A stretch of DNA of 64,000 bases, taken from positions 62,001 to 126,000 of the forward strand of contig CAWBXZ010000009.1 in NCBI GenBank assembly GCA_963792855.1. The letters are read 5' to 3'. The position numbers were made by a program, and so were the translations under genes. Source of the stretch: SG8-40 sp963792855. GTDB taxonomy: Bacteria > Pseudomonadota > Gammaproteobacteria > Burkholderiales > Eutrophovitaceae. Shown in pieces: positions 37,835 through 48,042 of this stretch. Under the pieces are notes generated by a model. It was not told the origin of the DNA. It saw only the letters and a program-made list of their open reading frames with translations, and searched no databases. How positions within the stretch are numbered: position 1 is the first letter of the stretch; every line of letters begins with the position of its first letter.

Positions 37835-39574
37835 CTAGCTTGCCGCCGCGCTGATTTCCCTGGACCGCATACGAGCGGTCAACTCCGCCGCCGTCATTGG
37901 CTTGCCGAACAGGTAACCCTGGGCGAACTGACAGCCGTATGACACCAGAAATGCCATCTGCGCCTCGGTTTCAACGCCCTCAGCAGTCACCTTCATCCCG
38001 AGGCTGCGTGCCAGCGTGATGATCGCGCGCACAATCGCCGCATCATTCGGGTCGTTGGAAATGTCACGCACGAAAGACTGATCGATCTTGAGCAGGTCCA
38101 CCGGCAAACGCTTGAGGTAGGACAAACTCGAATAGCCGGTACCGAAGTCGTCGATTGCGATGCCCACGCCAAGTTGCTTGAGTTTCTCGACAGTGACTAT
38201 GGAGGCTTCCGCATCATGCATAACCGCGCTTTCCGTGAGCTCAAGCTCAAGCGATTCCGGTGAAATCCGTGCTTCGCCGATCACGGTACTGACGAGTTGT
38301 GAAACGTCATACTGCTGAAACTGGCGCGCAGACACGTTTACCGCAATTTGCGGCGACAATCCCATCTTCTGCCAATCGTATATCTGCTTACAGGCTGCAC
38401 GCAGCACCCACTCCCCTATCTCGCCGACCATTCCCGATTCTTCGGCAACGGGGACGAATCGCGACGGCGGTACGAGACCCAGTTCGGGGTGCCGCCATCG
38501 GATCAGCGCCTCGGCACCAATCACTTCGCGTGTCGTGAGATCTATTTTCGGCTGGTAAAGCAGATACATTTCCTCGCGCTTCAGCGCGAGACGCAAACCG
38601 GTCTCCAGCACCATGCGCTCCTGCACTTCAACGTTGAGCGCGTGGGTAAAAAACTGGTAATTGTTGCGGCCAAGGGTTTTCGCGCTGTGCATCGCCGCAT
38701 CCGCGTGCTTGGTCAGCTCGCCAGCCGATTTCGCGTCGTCAGGGTACATGCTGATACCAATCGAAGCAGACACGAACACATCCTGCGAGGCACCGGGAAA
38801 CGGTTGTGCTATCTCGGAAAGGATCTTTGACGCGCATCCGGTTACTGCGCCCAGACGTCCCGCGTCCCTGATCAGGATTGTGAATTCGTCACCGCCAACC
38901 CTTGCAACCGTATCCGTTTCGCGCTTGCAGCGCTTCAGCCGGTCGGCGGCCGCCTTGAGAATCTCATCGCCCGCGTAGTGGCCCAATGTCTCGTTGATCA
39001 TCTTGAAACGGTCGACGTCGACGTGAACCACCGCAATGCGTTCGCGCGTGTGCTTGGCTTGCGCCACCGCCTGCGTCAAACGATCCTGCATCAACGTCCG
39101 GTTGGGCAGTCCGGTCAGCACGTCGTAATTCGCAAGATACTGGGCACGCTCTTCGGCATGCTTGCGCTCGGTGATGTCGCGCGAGGTCAGCACTATGCCG
39201 GCCACGCCGGGATGATTCAGCAGATTGTTGCCGAGAACTTCCAGCCATATCCATGAACCGTCCGCGTGGCGATAGCGGAGCTCGATCGGCACGGGGCTGC
39301 CGCCACTGGTCAGGTTGGCAAATGCTTCGCGTGCGCGTTCATCATCCCTCGGATGTACAGAACTGAACGGCGATTTGCCTATCAGCGCACCCGGCGGATA
39401 GCCGAGAACACGGGAGGCTGCAGCCGACTCGTAGACTGTCGCGCCGGTCACATCATGGATCGTGATGATGTCGAACGAATTCTGCACCAGTGCGCGAAAG
39501 CGGTCCTCGCGCTCCTGTACTTCGCCGTCCTTGCGCAACAATTCCTTGACGCGTTTGAAAAAGCTGGTTTTCAA
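37835..39574 (-). CDS. PAS-GGDEF-EAL cyclic-di-GMP protein
   Basis: This intact 579-residue cytosolic signalling protein has a PAS domain (about 20-135, ending in SRDITERK), then GGDEF (about 150-310) with the active motif GGDEF at 227-231 and an I-site RETD at 218-221. The EAL domain (about 325-570) has EAL at 355-357, the second-metal motif DDFGTGYSSLSYLKRLPVD, and EGVETE. Both active sites look intact, so it could both make and break c-di-GMP with direction set by the PAS ligand. The first codon is probably TTG at 39574. It is monocistronic. Confidence 0.93.
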   Translation of the reverse strand: MKTSFFKRVKELLRKDGEVQEREDRFRALVQNSFDIITIHDVTGATVYESAAASRVLGYPPGALIGKSPFSSVHPRDDERAREAFANLTSGGSPVPIELRYRHADGSWIWLEVLGNNLLNHPGVAGIVLTSRDITERKHAEERAQYLANYDVLTGLPNRTLMQDRLTQAVAQAKHTRERIAVVHVDVDRFKMINETLGHYAGDEILKAAADRLKRCKRETDTVARVGGDEFTILIRDAGRLGAVTGCASKILSEIAQPFPGASQDVFVSASIGISMYPDDAKSAGELTKHADAAMHSAKTLGRNNYQFFTHALNVEVQERMVLETGLRLALKREEMYLLYQPKIDLTTREVIGAEALIRWRHPELGLVPPSRFVPVAEESGMVGEIGEWVLRAACKQIYDWQKMGLSPQIAVNVSARQFQQYDVSQLVSTVIGEARISPESLELELTESAVMHDAEASIVTVEKLKQLGVGIAIDDFGTGYSSLSYLKRLPVDLLKIDQSFVRDISNDPNDAAIVRAIITLARSLGMKVTAEGVETEAQMAFLVSYGCQFAQGYLFGKPMTAAELTARMRSREISAAAS

Positions 39575-40031
39575 CTAATCTTCAATGCCAAACGAAGGTG
39601 TCGGCACGACCGCCGGCTGCGCCGGCGCCCCCCCTGTCCCGACATCAGGGAGATTGCTGTTCCTGGTGCGCGGGCCGATTTTATAGCCCGGCTGCCCGCT
39701 GGGCAAATGTGTTTTACAAGGGAAAACCGATGGTTACACTCCAACTTCGGATATGGCGAGCGACTTTCATGCCATTTCCTGATAGACACCAATCGCGGTC
39801 CGGAACCTTTCCCACACCGGATTACTGCCGGTTTGGGTCACCCGGCAGACGCTTTGCCGGCAAGGTGCCTGGCCTGCACCCTGGCTCCCCGGAACACGGA
39901 TACGGCTACCGCCCCATGCTGTGGCCCCGGGCTGCGTTGCGCGTTAGGCCGGAACTGGTCAATCCGCTAGAATGAGACATCCCCTCGCCGGCGAATGTGT
40001 CGTCGCACGAAACAATCACAATCACCGATCA
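39575..40031. other. divergent intergenic region
   Basis: About 457 bases lie between the c-di-GMP gene and the adaptor gene. No ORF has protein-like character and no clear promoter pair is recognised. The adaptor frame is open upstream to 39972 but that part has no signal-peptide character. Confidence 0.4.
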
Positions 40032-40856
40032 ATGGATACATTCAACACTTTTCTTCGCCGCAGTTTTCTTGGTATCGGCTTTCTTTGCATCGTCCTCTAC
40101 GGCGCGGTCAGTCACGCAAACGAATTCGACTGTCTGATAGAAGCGCGCCAGACCGTCGAAATTCGCAGTTCCGTGGAAGCTGTCATTAAATCGATAAACG
40201 TCAGCCGCGGCGATTTCGTCAAAAAGGGCGATGTGCTCGTCATCTTGGAATCCGGTGCGGAGGAGGCGGCGCTGCAACTGGCGCAATCGCGCTCATCCAT
40301 GCAGGGCGAAATCAATGCGGCCCAGGCACGGCTCGAACTGGCGAGGAAGAAATGGGAACAAGCGCAGGAATTGTACGAACAGAATTTCGTCGCAGCATCC
40401 GCCCGTGACGAAGCGGTTGCCGAATACAAACTCGCCACCGAACAGTTGCGACAAGCAGAGGAAAACAAGGTGCTTGCGCAACTCGAAGTCAAACGCAGCG
40501 CGGAAATTGTCGCATTGCGCACGATCCGCAGCCCGCTCTCGGGTGTCGTTGTCGAGAAGGTGCTCTCACCCGGAGAATTTGCCACCAGCAACCTCAAGGA
40601 CCCTATCCTCAAGCTGGCCGAGATCAATCCGCTAAACGTCGAGGTCGTATTGCCCGTCAGTCAGTACGGCCGCATCAAGGTTGGCTCGAAAGCGACAGTT
40701 ATTCCAGAAGAGCCGATCGGAGGCAAGTATTCCGCAACCGTTAAGATTGTCGACAGCGTCGTTGATGCGGCGAGCGGAACGTTCGGCGTGCGGCTGGAGC
40801 TGCCGAACCGCAAGGGCCGCATACCTGCCGGCGTCAAATGCCGCGTGAAGTTTTAA
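40032..40856 (+). CDS. periplasmic adaptor (HlyD/RND membrane-fusion type)
   Basis: ATG 40032 gives MDTFNTFLRRSFLGIGFLCI..., a signal peptide or anchor, and a mature protein starting near ANEFDCLIEARQTVEIRS. Domains in order are a lipoyl half-motif (VEAVIKSINVSRGDFVKKGD), a coiled-coil hairpin (about 75-165), the second lipoyl half (IRSPLSGVVVEKVLSPGEF) and a beta-barrel (NVEVVLPVSQYGRI). At 274 residues it is short for the family. It overlaps the next gene by TAATG. It faces the leftward export genes and may supply another adaptor for that machinery. Confidence 0.87.
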   Translation: MDTFNTFLRRSFLGIGFLCIVLYGAVSHANEFDCLIEARQTVEIRSSVEAVIKSINVSRGDFVKKGDVLVILESGAEEAALQLAQSRSSMQGEINAAQARLELARKKWEQAQELYEQNFVAASARDEAVAEYKLATEQLRQAEENKVLAQLEVKRSAEIVALRTIRSPLSGVVVEKVLSPGEFATSNLKDPILKLAEINPLNVEVVLPVSQYGRIKVGSKATVIPEEPIGGKYSATVKIVDSVVDAASGTFGVRLELPNRKGRIPAGVKCRVKF

Positions 40857-41350
40857 TGATGCATACACGTGCACGCGCTTCGCTAACCACGCATCCGACT
40901 GCGGCAGCGGGAAGGTCGCTACGCGCGGCCTGCCTTGCGTTAATGCTGGCACTCGGCATGATGTTTTTGCACACAAGCGTGCACGCGGCAAAAGCACAGG
41001 TCAGCTCGAAAGTTCCACCTGGCAAATGGAAAGCGGTCCGGCTCAAGAATCTCCCGGAGGGGGCGGGTCTGAGCATCAAGGTGGTCGCCAACGGCAGCCT
41101 GGTAGTGATACTCGTGCAGGAGGCAGAGCTGAAACGCTATCCGGATCCGGTCAGTCCGGTGTTTCAGGGCACACTGGAAACGGCGCTCTCATTCAGCGTG
41201 GTGATTCCGGAATCGGGTCACTATTACGTGATCCTGGATAATCGACGTGGTGCCGAAGAGCGGCGCGTGCGTGTGCAAATCGAGGCGAAGCGACCAGCGT
41301 CGCGCGATGATTCAACAAAAGGCAGCGAAGAACGAAAGCAGAAAATCTAG
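40856..41350 (+). CDS. periplasmic protein coupled to the adaptor
   Basis: The 164-residue product overlaps the adaptor stop (TAATG), or starts at the next ATG, 40859. After a signal peptide (LRAACLALMLALGMMFLHTS, cut near VHA) come VPPGKWKAVRLKNLPEGAGL and a beta-rich domain ending VRVQIEAKRPASR. The beta-sandwich look resembles pre-peptidase C-terminal-type domains, but I would not assign it. Tight coupling implies it works with the adaptor. It converges on the SecA-like gene with 13 bases between. Confidence 0.7.
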   Translation: MMHTRARASLTTHPTAAAGRSLRAACLALMLALGMMFLHTSVHAAKAQVSSKVPPGKWKAVRLKNLPEGAGLSIKVVANGSLVVILVQEAELKRYPDPVSPVFQGTLETALSFSVVIPESGHYYVILDNRRGAEERRVRVQIEAKRPASRDDSTKGSEERKQKI

Positions 41351-41363
41351 CGCGCAACCTTGA

Positions 41364-43324
41364 CTATTCACTGCGCCCGGAGAAGGCGAGCATGTTGCCA
41401 AGATTTTCGTCCATGTCGAACAGGTCTCTGCGGATTCTCGAATGCAGACGCTCGGCACGCGCCTGAGCAAGCGAAAAAACAGACCTGCCCAGCCAGTCTG
41501 GCAACGCGCCGACAGTGCAAAGGTACTTTGCCGGGCGGCCCAGTTGCGTACGCACGAGATCATCTTCTATTGCAAGGATGGCCTCGCAACTCCCATGGTC
41601 GCCCTGCCGGCCGCATCGGCCGAATAACTGCCGGTCGATCCGACCCGAGTCATGTAATTCAGTCGCAATGACATGCAATCCGCCTTTTTGACCGACGCCA
41701 GCCGCCAGTTGGATATCGGTGCCCCGTCCGGCCATATTTGTCGCAACGGTAATTCTTCCCGGCTCTCCGGCAAGCGCAACGATCTCGGCCTCGTCCTTGT
41801 CCTGCCTTGCATTGAGCAAGCTGTACGCTATCCCCTCGGCATCGAGCAGACGCGCAAGATGCTCGGAAGCAGCGACTGAACGTGTGCCCACCAGTACCGG
41901 CCGGCCCAGCGCACGGTGCTTCTCGATGCTCTCGATCACTGCCTGCCATTTATCTTCCGCCCGGCCGAAGTATCGGAACGGATAGTAGGTTCTCTGTACC
42001 GGCTTGTTGGTTGGAACACGCGAGACTCGCAGCCCGTAGACGTTCCACAACTCTGAAGCCACTTCACTGGCCGTCCCCGTCATCCCGCACAAGTGCAGGT
42101 AGCGGCGGAAGAAGCGCTGGTAGCTGATACGCGCAAGCGTGTCCCGCCTTCCGGTCACTTCGCAACCTTCCTTGATTTCGATGAGCTGATGCAGCCCCTG
42201 CTCCCAGGACCGGTCGGGCATCAATCTCCCGGTGTACTCATCGATGATCACGACCTTGTCGTCGCGCACCAGATAATGCTTGTCACGCTCGAACTGGTGC
42301 AAAGCCGCCAGCGCCTGACGCACGAGTTGTTCACGGCGCCTGGGGCCGGCCCAGACCCCTTTCATCTCCTTTGCAAGGTCGGCCAGTCGTTCAAGACCCT
42401 CGTCCTTGATGACAATGCCGTCATCCGTCACCCGATACTCGTCTCCGGTCAACTGCCGCGCAAGTTCCAGTGCCTCGTGATGTACCGTGACCTCCCCTCC
42501 CTGCTTCGCTTCCGCAGAGAGGATCAACGGCGTTCGCGCCTCGTCCACCAGCACGCTGTCCGCTTCGTCGACGATGGCGAACTGCAATCCGCGAAGGAGC
42601 AACGACTGGCCGCCACCTTCGTCCTCGAGCCGCGAGAGCTTGGTCGCGATAGGCCTCGCCTTGCCGCCCAGAGCCAACCGGTCACGCAGGTAATCGAACG
42701 CGATCTCCTTGTTGCTGCAGTAGGTGATGTCGCAACGGTACGCAGCGACTCTGGAAGCCGGATCCATCCCCTGCTTGACAAAGCCGACGGTGAGCCCGAG
42801 CTTCTCATAGACCGGGCTTCATTACCTCGGCGTCACGCTCGGCGAGATAATCGTTGACGGTGATCACGTGAACCGCGTGTCCCGCCAGGCCGCCGGCAGC
42901 CGCAACCAGAATGGCGGTGAGCGACTTGCCTTCCCCGGTTTCCATTTCCGCCAGCATGCCGTTGAGCATCGCCCAGGCGCCGACGAGTTGCACGTCGAAG
43001 TGGCGCTTTCCAAGGGTACGGAACGAAGCGGTGCGCGTCATGGCGAAGGCCTGCGCCACGAGTTCCAGATCGCTCACCCCGGCCTTGCGCAAGTCGCGGC
43101 CTCAGCGCATGGGCGCGGGCGAGCAGTTGCTCGTCTTCGAGTGCTTCGATGCCGGCGCTGCAGGCGTTGACGGCATTCACGATGCGTTTGAGGTTTGCCT
43201 GCCTTGCCGACAAGCGGTCGGAAAAAAACCGGGCGGCGGTTACCGCGCGTTCGAGTTTGGATTGCGGCTTGTCGTCGCGTTCCGGGTAACTCCCGCCAAG
43301 AAAGCCTGTTGCCGCCGCTGTCAT
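41364..43324 (-). pseudogene. SecA-like ATPase, short form, two frameshifts
   Basis: Three frames join into about 650 residues. ATG 43324 starts MTAAATGFLGGSYPERDDKP, running to LARAHALR (about 43095). The second frame carries METGEGKSLTA (Walker A) and VNDYLAERDAE. The third, from about 42815, carries TYCSNKEIAFDYLRD, VDEADSVLVDEARTPLILS, IIDEYTGRLMPDRSWEQGLH, TNMAGRGTDIQLA and GRCGRQGDHGS. All DEAD-motor motifs of SecA are present. The protein ends about 60 residues after the last motor motif, so the helical wing, the C-terminal helical scaffold and the zinc tail of housekeeping SecA (about 900 residues) are missing. Its ATG overlaps the stop of the peptidase-adaptor gene, so it belongs to that export operon. 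Confidence 0.85.
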
Positions 43325-45470
43325 CAGACCGTGAAACGCTTCATGAATAGCTGCCGCAGGCTGCGGTAGGCGCGATACGCCAGCGGCTCGGAAGCATGCT
43401 CGAAACGCACGTACACGTGCTCGCCCAACACTGGCGTCATGGCGCCAGGAAGGGCCAGCTCGAACTCGAACCACTTTTCAAGCGTCTTCGGCTGATCCGG
43501 ATTGCGCGGATCTGCAGCAGCAGGACCACCGCCGGCGCTGGACAATGCAGGATTTGCAAGACGGTCACTGGCCGCCGGCACCTCACGCTTGACCTGGGCA
43601 TCGTATGTCTCATACAAGCGGCTGGCGAGCTTGACGCGCACATGCTCGCTTTGTGACCGCACCAGGTCAACGTTATCCTGCGAAACCAGCACGCGCGCCG
43701 TGACTGTGGCTGACGGGATCACGTAACCGATCAGTTGTCCTTTTCGAATGAATCGATCCTGCATGTCTTCGTATCGGCATCGCCGGGACGAACTCTCCCG
43801 AAATCGGGCTCAGTATCGTCAATTCACTGACTCGCCTGCGCGCGTCCTCCAGTTCATCGACGGTGACCTTGATCTCTTCATTGGTCAAGGCCCAGGTCAC
43901 CAGATCGGACTGCAGTTCCGATTGCGCCCTGGTGCGCAACAAACGAAGCTGTGCCTCGAGAACGCGAATACGCAATCGCAACTGCTCGTCGTCGGAATAG
44001 ACGAGCGGTGTACCGCGTGACACGGTTTGCCCCGGAGTCGCCGCGACCTCACGCACGAATCCGTCCGCGCCAGCACGCAACTGCGCATTCTCCGGCACCC
44101 AGATCACGCCATCGGCACGGGTCCAGTGCGGCGTAGGCAGCACGAACAGGCCCAGCCAGACGAGCCAGCCCACCATCACGGTGACCGCGAGCGCGCGCAA
44201 GCGATAACGCCGCAGTTTCTGGTGCGTCAGCAAATAGGCGATGCCCTTGGCAAGCGGAAGGATAATGGCAGTGACCACGACCCAGGCGGCAAGGATGACA
44301 CCAACGATGAAATACTCCGCCGCGACGAAGAGCGCGATCACGGCCATCACGAACATCCGATAGAGAAAGGATGCGATACCAAAAAATACAAACCATCGTT
44401 TCTCGGACGCAGTGGCCTCGAAATCCCCGAGTTTCACGCCGAACATGTAACGTTCAACGAGATATCCCAGGTACTGGTTTGAGCGAACGCGCAGGTTGGG
44501 AATGTGTATCAGGTCAGAAAGAATGTAGTACCCGTCATAGCGCAGCAACGGGTTGCCATTGAACAGCACCGTGGAGATGCCGGCGATCAGCATGATGTTG
44601 TACAACACGGCCCGAAAAATTCCTGGCTCGGAGTCAATCCACAGGAACAGCGCCAGGGCAGCGATGAATACCTCAACAATCATTCCGGCGGCGCCGACGA
44701 CCACTCGCTGGCGCATGCTGCGGAAAGTCGATGCCGATGACGCGTCGACATACGGAATGGGCATCAGTACCAGGAACATGATGCCCATCTCGTGCACTTC
44801 GCCGCCCCAGGCCTTGATCGCGCATGCGTGACCGAACTCGTGGAACAGCTTCAGCACCGGGAAGATCAGCAGCATCATCAGCAGATTCTGCGGTGCCAAT
44901 ACCCGTGAAGCGACGTCCTGGGTCAGCTCCTCCCAGTGCGATGCTCCGCTGAATGCGGCAAACCCGACCACCGCAATCCAGATCAGTGCGCCGAGCAATC
45001 CGAACAAAGGCTGATACCAGGCCAGCCAGCGCGTCAGCCCGCGGTCGGGATCGAATAACGGAATGCGAATCGCCAGCGGCGAAAGCAGGTTCTGCTTGAG
45101 CGTCTTCGATCCGCTGCGGCGCGCGCGCAGCATCAGCTCGGCCAGGTCCGGCGTAATCTCCGTTTGCAGCACTTCTGCCGAGTGCAGTTGCGAGAGCAGA
45201 CGAATGGTCTCGTCCTGGGTCGGCGCGTCGTCGCCGAAGCGGGAGATGGCGTTCGTCCCAGATTTCGTGCACCGTACGGCGCCCGTCCATCAGGCCGATG
45301 ACGTAGTGCGCAACCGGATTAAAGCGGTGCATACGCTTCGAGATTCGATCTTCGAGCACGTACCAGCGCTCGCCCCGATAGTGATGGCGATGGATGCGCA
45401 CGTGGCTGCGCAGCCGCGGACGCATATCTTCGACCCGGTACCAGGACGGGCTGTACAGATCAGTCGACAT
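43324..45470 (-). pseudogene. M50 site-2-protease/HlyD fusion, two frameshifts
   Basis: The start MSTDLYSPSWYRVEDMRPRL at 45470 leads into a winged-helix-like N-terminal region (VIGLMDGRRTVHEIWD). After a switch near 45230 the main frame (to about 43775) has multiple helices with the metalloprotease motif LKLFHEFGHACAIKAWGG, MPIPYVDASS and NGNPLLRYDGYYILSD. A periplasmic HlyD-like half follows (ADGFVREVAATPGQTVSRG, a coiled coil, ILSPISGEF). A second switch near 43770 leads to FIRKGQLIGYVIPSATVTAR and on to 43324. The total is about 715 residues. Such putative peptide zinc metalloproteases pair with HlyD adaptors in peptide and protein export loci. It may process or hold the substrate at the inner membrane. 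Confidence 0.85.
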
Positions 45471-45498
45471 CGAACCTGCCCCTCGGGTATGCCGATCC

Positions 45499-47391
45499 CT
45501 ACGGCGTCCATGACCACAGCGTCAGACGCACCCAGTCAACGAGGCTGCGCGTCCAGATCCAGACAAGTTTGCGCTCGTTCGACGAAGATCTTGCCGACGC
45601 CCTTCCATGCCCGGGCGCAAGCGCCCGGCGTCGCCTTCGAGCTGCGCTTCAACGCGGAAATAGTTGCTACCGTCCTTCGCCTCGTTGACCGGCGTGATCT
45701 TTCGATACGGTAAATGCAAAGCGTTCGTCCGGCATCGACGTCACGGCCAGCTGCCCCGTCTGGCCGACCACGACGTCCGCGATGTCGCGCTCGTCGACTT
45801 GCAGCACTACCCGGAAATCATCGAGCGGCGCCACCTCGAACAACACCTGCGCCGCGCTCGACCGGCGAGCCGAGGCTTCTGCGACAGGTCGCCGCCCACG
45901 ATCAACCCGTCGAAGGGCGCAACGAGCGCGAGCGCGACAACTGTTCCTCGACCATCGCCAGTTGCGCTTCGGTCTGCTCGATCTGTGCGCTGACGATCTG
46001 CGGTCTGGGCACGCTCGTGCTCCGCCCATCGCCTGCCGGTACTGGCGACGGTACTGCTCGCGCTGGCCCACGCAGCTTGATTCGCTCCAGTCGCAATTCG
46101 CGGTCATCGAGCACCACGATCGGCTCGCCCGCTCGAACGACGTCCCCGGCACGCAATGGCGCCTCCGCGATGTAGCCGTTGAACGGCGCGCTGACCGCGC
46201 GTTGCACCACGCCTTCCACAGTGGTGTTGGCCGAGACCCGGTAATCGCCCTCGGCGACCGCCAGAAAACCGCAGCACAGCGGCGGCCACTATCGTCACCA
46301 GCTTCAGCCCGGGATGTCCCGGACCGAATATCTTTTTCCATAAAGAAACAGTCGATCCACCCGCGTGCACAAGCAGGTTGCGCTCGTTCCTGTGCTTCAG
46401 ATCAATGATCGGCCCGGCAACCGCAGCGACGGCTTCACATAATTCCAGTGTCGGCAGATCAAATCGCTTGCCGGGCGGCCGCTCGAGGCTGAGCGCACCG
46501 ACAACCTCTTCTCCGCTCATCAACGGATAGCTCACGGCACTGCCTGCCCCGGATTCGCGCACGAGCATTTCGTGCGCGTGCGCCACCACCGGCGAGGTGT
46601 CGCGATCTGGTGGATAAACGACCGGTTCCGCCTGGTCGGTGGCCTCTTCCATGGCCGTCTCCACGGCGCGCAGAAGATTCGAGCGGCGATCGAACTGGGC
46701 CGAATGCGATACCGCGGTCACGCGGATGCGGCGCCGCTTGAGCAGGCCGACGGTGACACGGTCGCATCCCAGCCGTGACGCCAGCTCTGTTGCAAACCCC
46801 GCCGTGCCCTCTTTCAGGCCTTCCTGTTCAAGCAGAGTCGAGACAAGTTCGAGCGCGAGCTTGAGCCGCAGCCTCGACGTTTCCATCGGGTCCGCGTGAC
46901 GCCGCAGGAACAGTTCTAACCACGCCGACCCCCATTGCAGGTCGCGCATCGCCGACTGAAGCTGCGCTTCGTTACGCCAGTCGATGTCGACGCCAACCAC
47001 ACCGCGCACCTGTCCGTCGGTGCGGACCGGATAGGCCAGTTGGTAGCGCGGCCCAATGGCATTCGGGTCGTCGGTCTCAACGGGCTCGACGACGCCGCGA
47101 CCTTCCGCAAGGACACGCTCACTGATGTTCGCCAGATGTGAGCGTCGCGGGGATTCTTCAGGGAAAAACGCGACCGGCGCGAACGAGGTGGCGCCCGGCT
47201 TTTGCAGACACGACCACGCCATCGGATACACCGCCGATGACGTTTGCCTGGATGACGAGCCAGCTGCCGCAAAACTCCTCGGCCGTCTGCGCCTGGGCAA
47301 ACTGCTTCCACGCCGCGTCCGGTACGTGTGCGGCGACGCTGTCAGCCACGCGCAGACGCGCGTGGTGTTCATGTAATTCAGGTCCGGCCAT
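45499..47391 (-). pseudogene. GAF-HlyD adaptor fusion, multiply frameshifted
   Basis: Reading across frames gives about 630 residues. An N-terminal region (ADSVAAHVPDAAWKQFAQAQ) and a sensor-like stretch (YQLAYPVRTDGQVRGVVGVD) are followed by a GAF domain (SRLGCDRVTVGLLKRRRIRV... VSYPLMSGEEVVGALSLE). A membrane helix (HPGLKLVTIVAAAVL) leads to a HlyD lipoyl and barrel part (VVQRAVSAPFNGYIAEAPLR, VLDDRELRLERIKLRG, QVLFEVAPLDDFRVVLQVDE, ITPVNEAKDGSNYFRVEAQL), ending VDWVRLTLWSWTP at 45499. Switches occur near 47200, 46270, 46060, 45900, 45700 and 45600. The start (47391) is a guess. A cytosolic GAF joined to an adaptor could gate export by a small ligand. Confidence 0.75.
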
Positions 47392-47431
47392 GGCTTGTGG
47401 GCTTCCCGCGCCAGGCTGCGGGAAACCGGCA

Positions 47432-47756
47432 TTACTTGGCGGTTTCGCCGCCGCCTGCTTCGACGTTGAGCGTGCCGAAACGCTTCTCGTATTCCGAGAC
47501 AACCCCTTGCAGACAGCATGCTCAGACGCTTCGCCGCATACGGGCTGATGATGATCCGGTCGGTCAGCTGGATGGTGACTTCCTTCTGCCCGCGGTTCCA
47601 CGCCTGATTCACGCCGAACAGCATGACGACTTCCTCACGCGTGCTGGTGACGTTGCACACGTTCGCGTAGGAACTCTTCATGTTGGTGTCGTCCCACTTG
47701 AGCTTGGTGCCCGCTGCGCTCTGGGCTTCTCCGCTTACCGGTTTATTGGTGGCCAT
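47432..47756 (-). pseudogene. DUF3467 protein, one frameshift
   Basis: ATG 47756 (GGAGG upstream) gives MATNKPVSGEAQ and then the DUF3467 core: KWDDTNMKSSYANVCNVTST, REEVVMLFGVNQAWNRGQKE, VTIQLTDRIIISPYAAKRLS. After MLS the written frame drifts. Removing one base near 47520 continues as LQGVVSEYEKRFGTLNVEAG and a stop at 47432, the expected end, for about 107 residues. DUF3467 proteins are small, widespread and uncharacterised. Here the gene stands between the giant repeat protein and the adaptor genes on one strand, which makes it a candidate component or chaperone of the export system. Confidence 0.82.
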
Positions 47757-48042
47757 CCTGGTATTACCTCCCTGTAAAGAGTTCAATCAAAAAACGATCA
47801 CGACCGCCGTGCCGCCTCGAGCAGTGCGGATCAGGTCTTGTAGCAATCACGGTATGGTACCGCACGGCCAACAGTCTTGCTAATTTATTATTTTATTCAG
47901 TGCCTTACTCGATTCAAACCCCGATCCGTTCCATGCACATCCTCATACGTTGGCCACCGCGTCAAGGCTAATGGCACGTCTCCACCACACCGACCCTGCG
48001 TTTTCTGTAGCGCATTCGTCCCGCGCATCATGATGACAGCCG
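47757..48042. other. gap between giant gene and DUF3467
   Basis: These 286 bases contain no gene. There is no strong hairpin with a T run on the minus strand, so readthrough from the giant gene into DUF3467 is possible. The region is AT-richer than its surroundings around 47875-47905. Confidence 0.4.
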
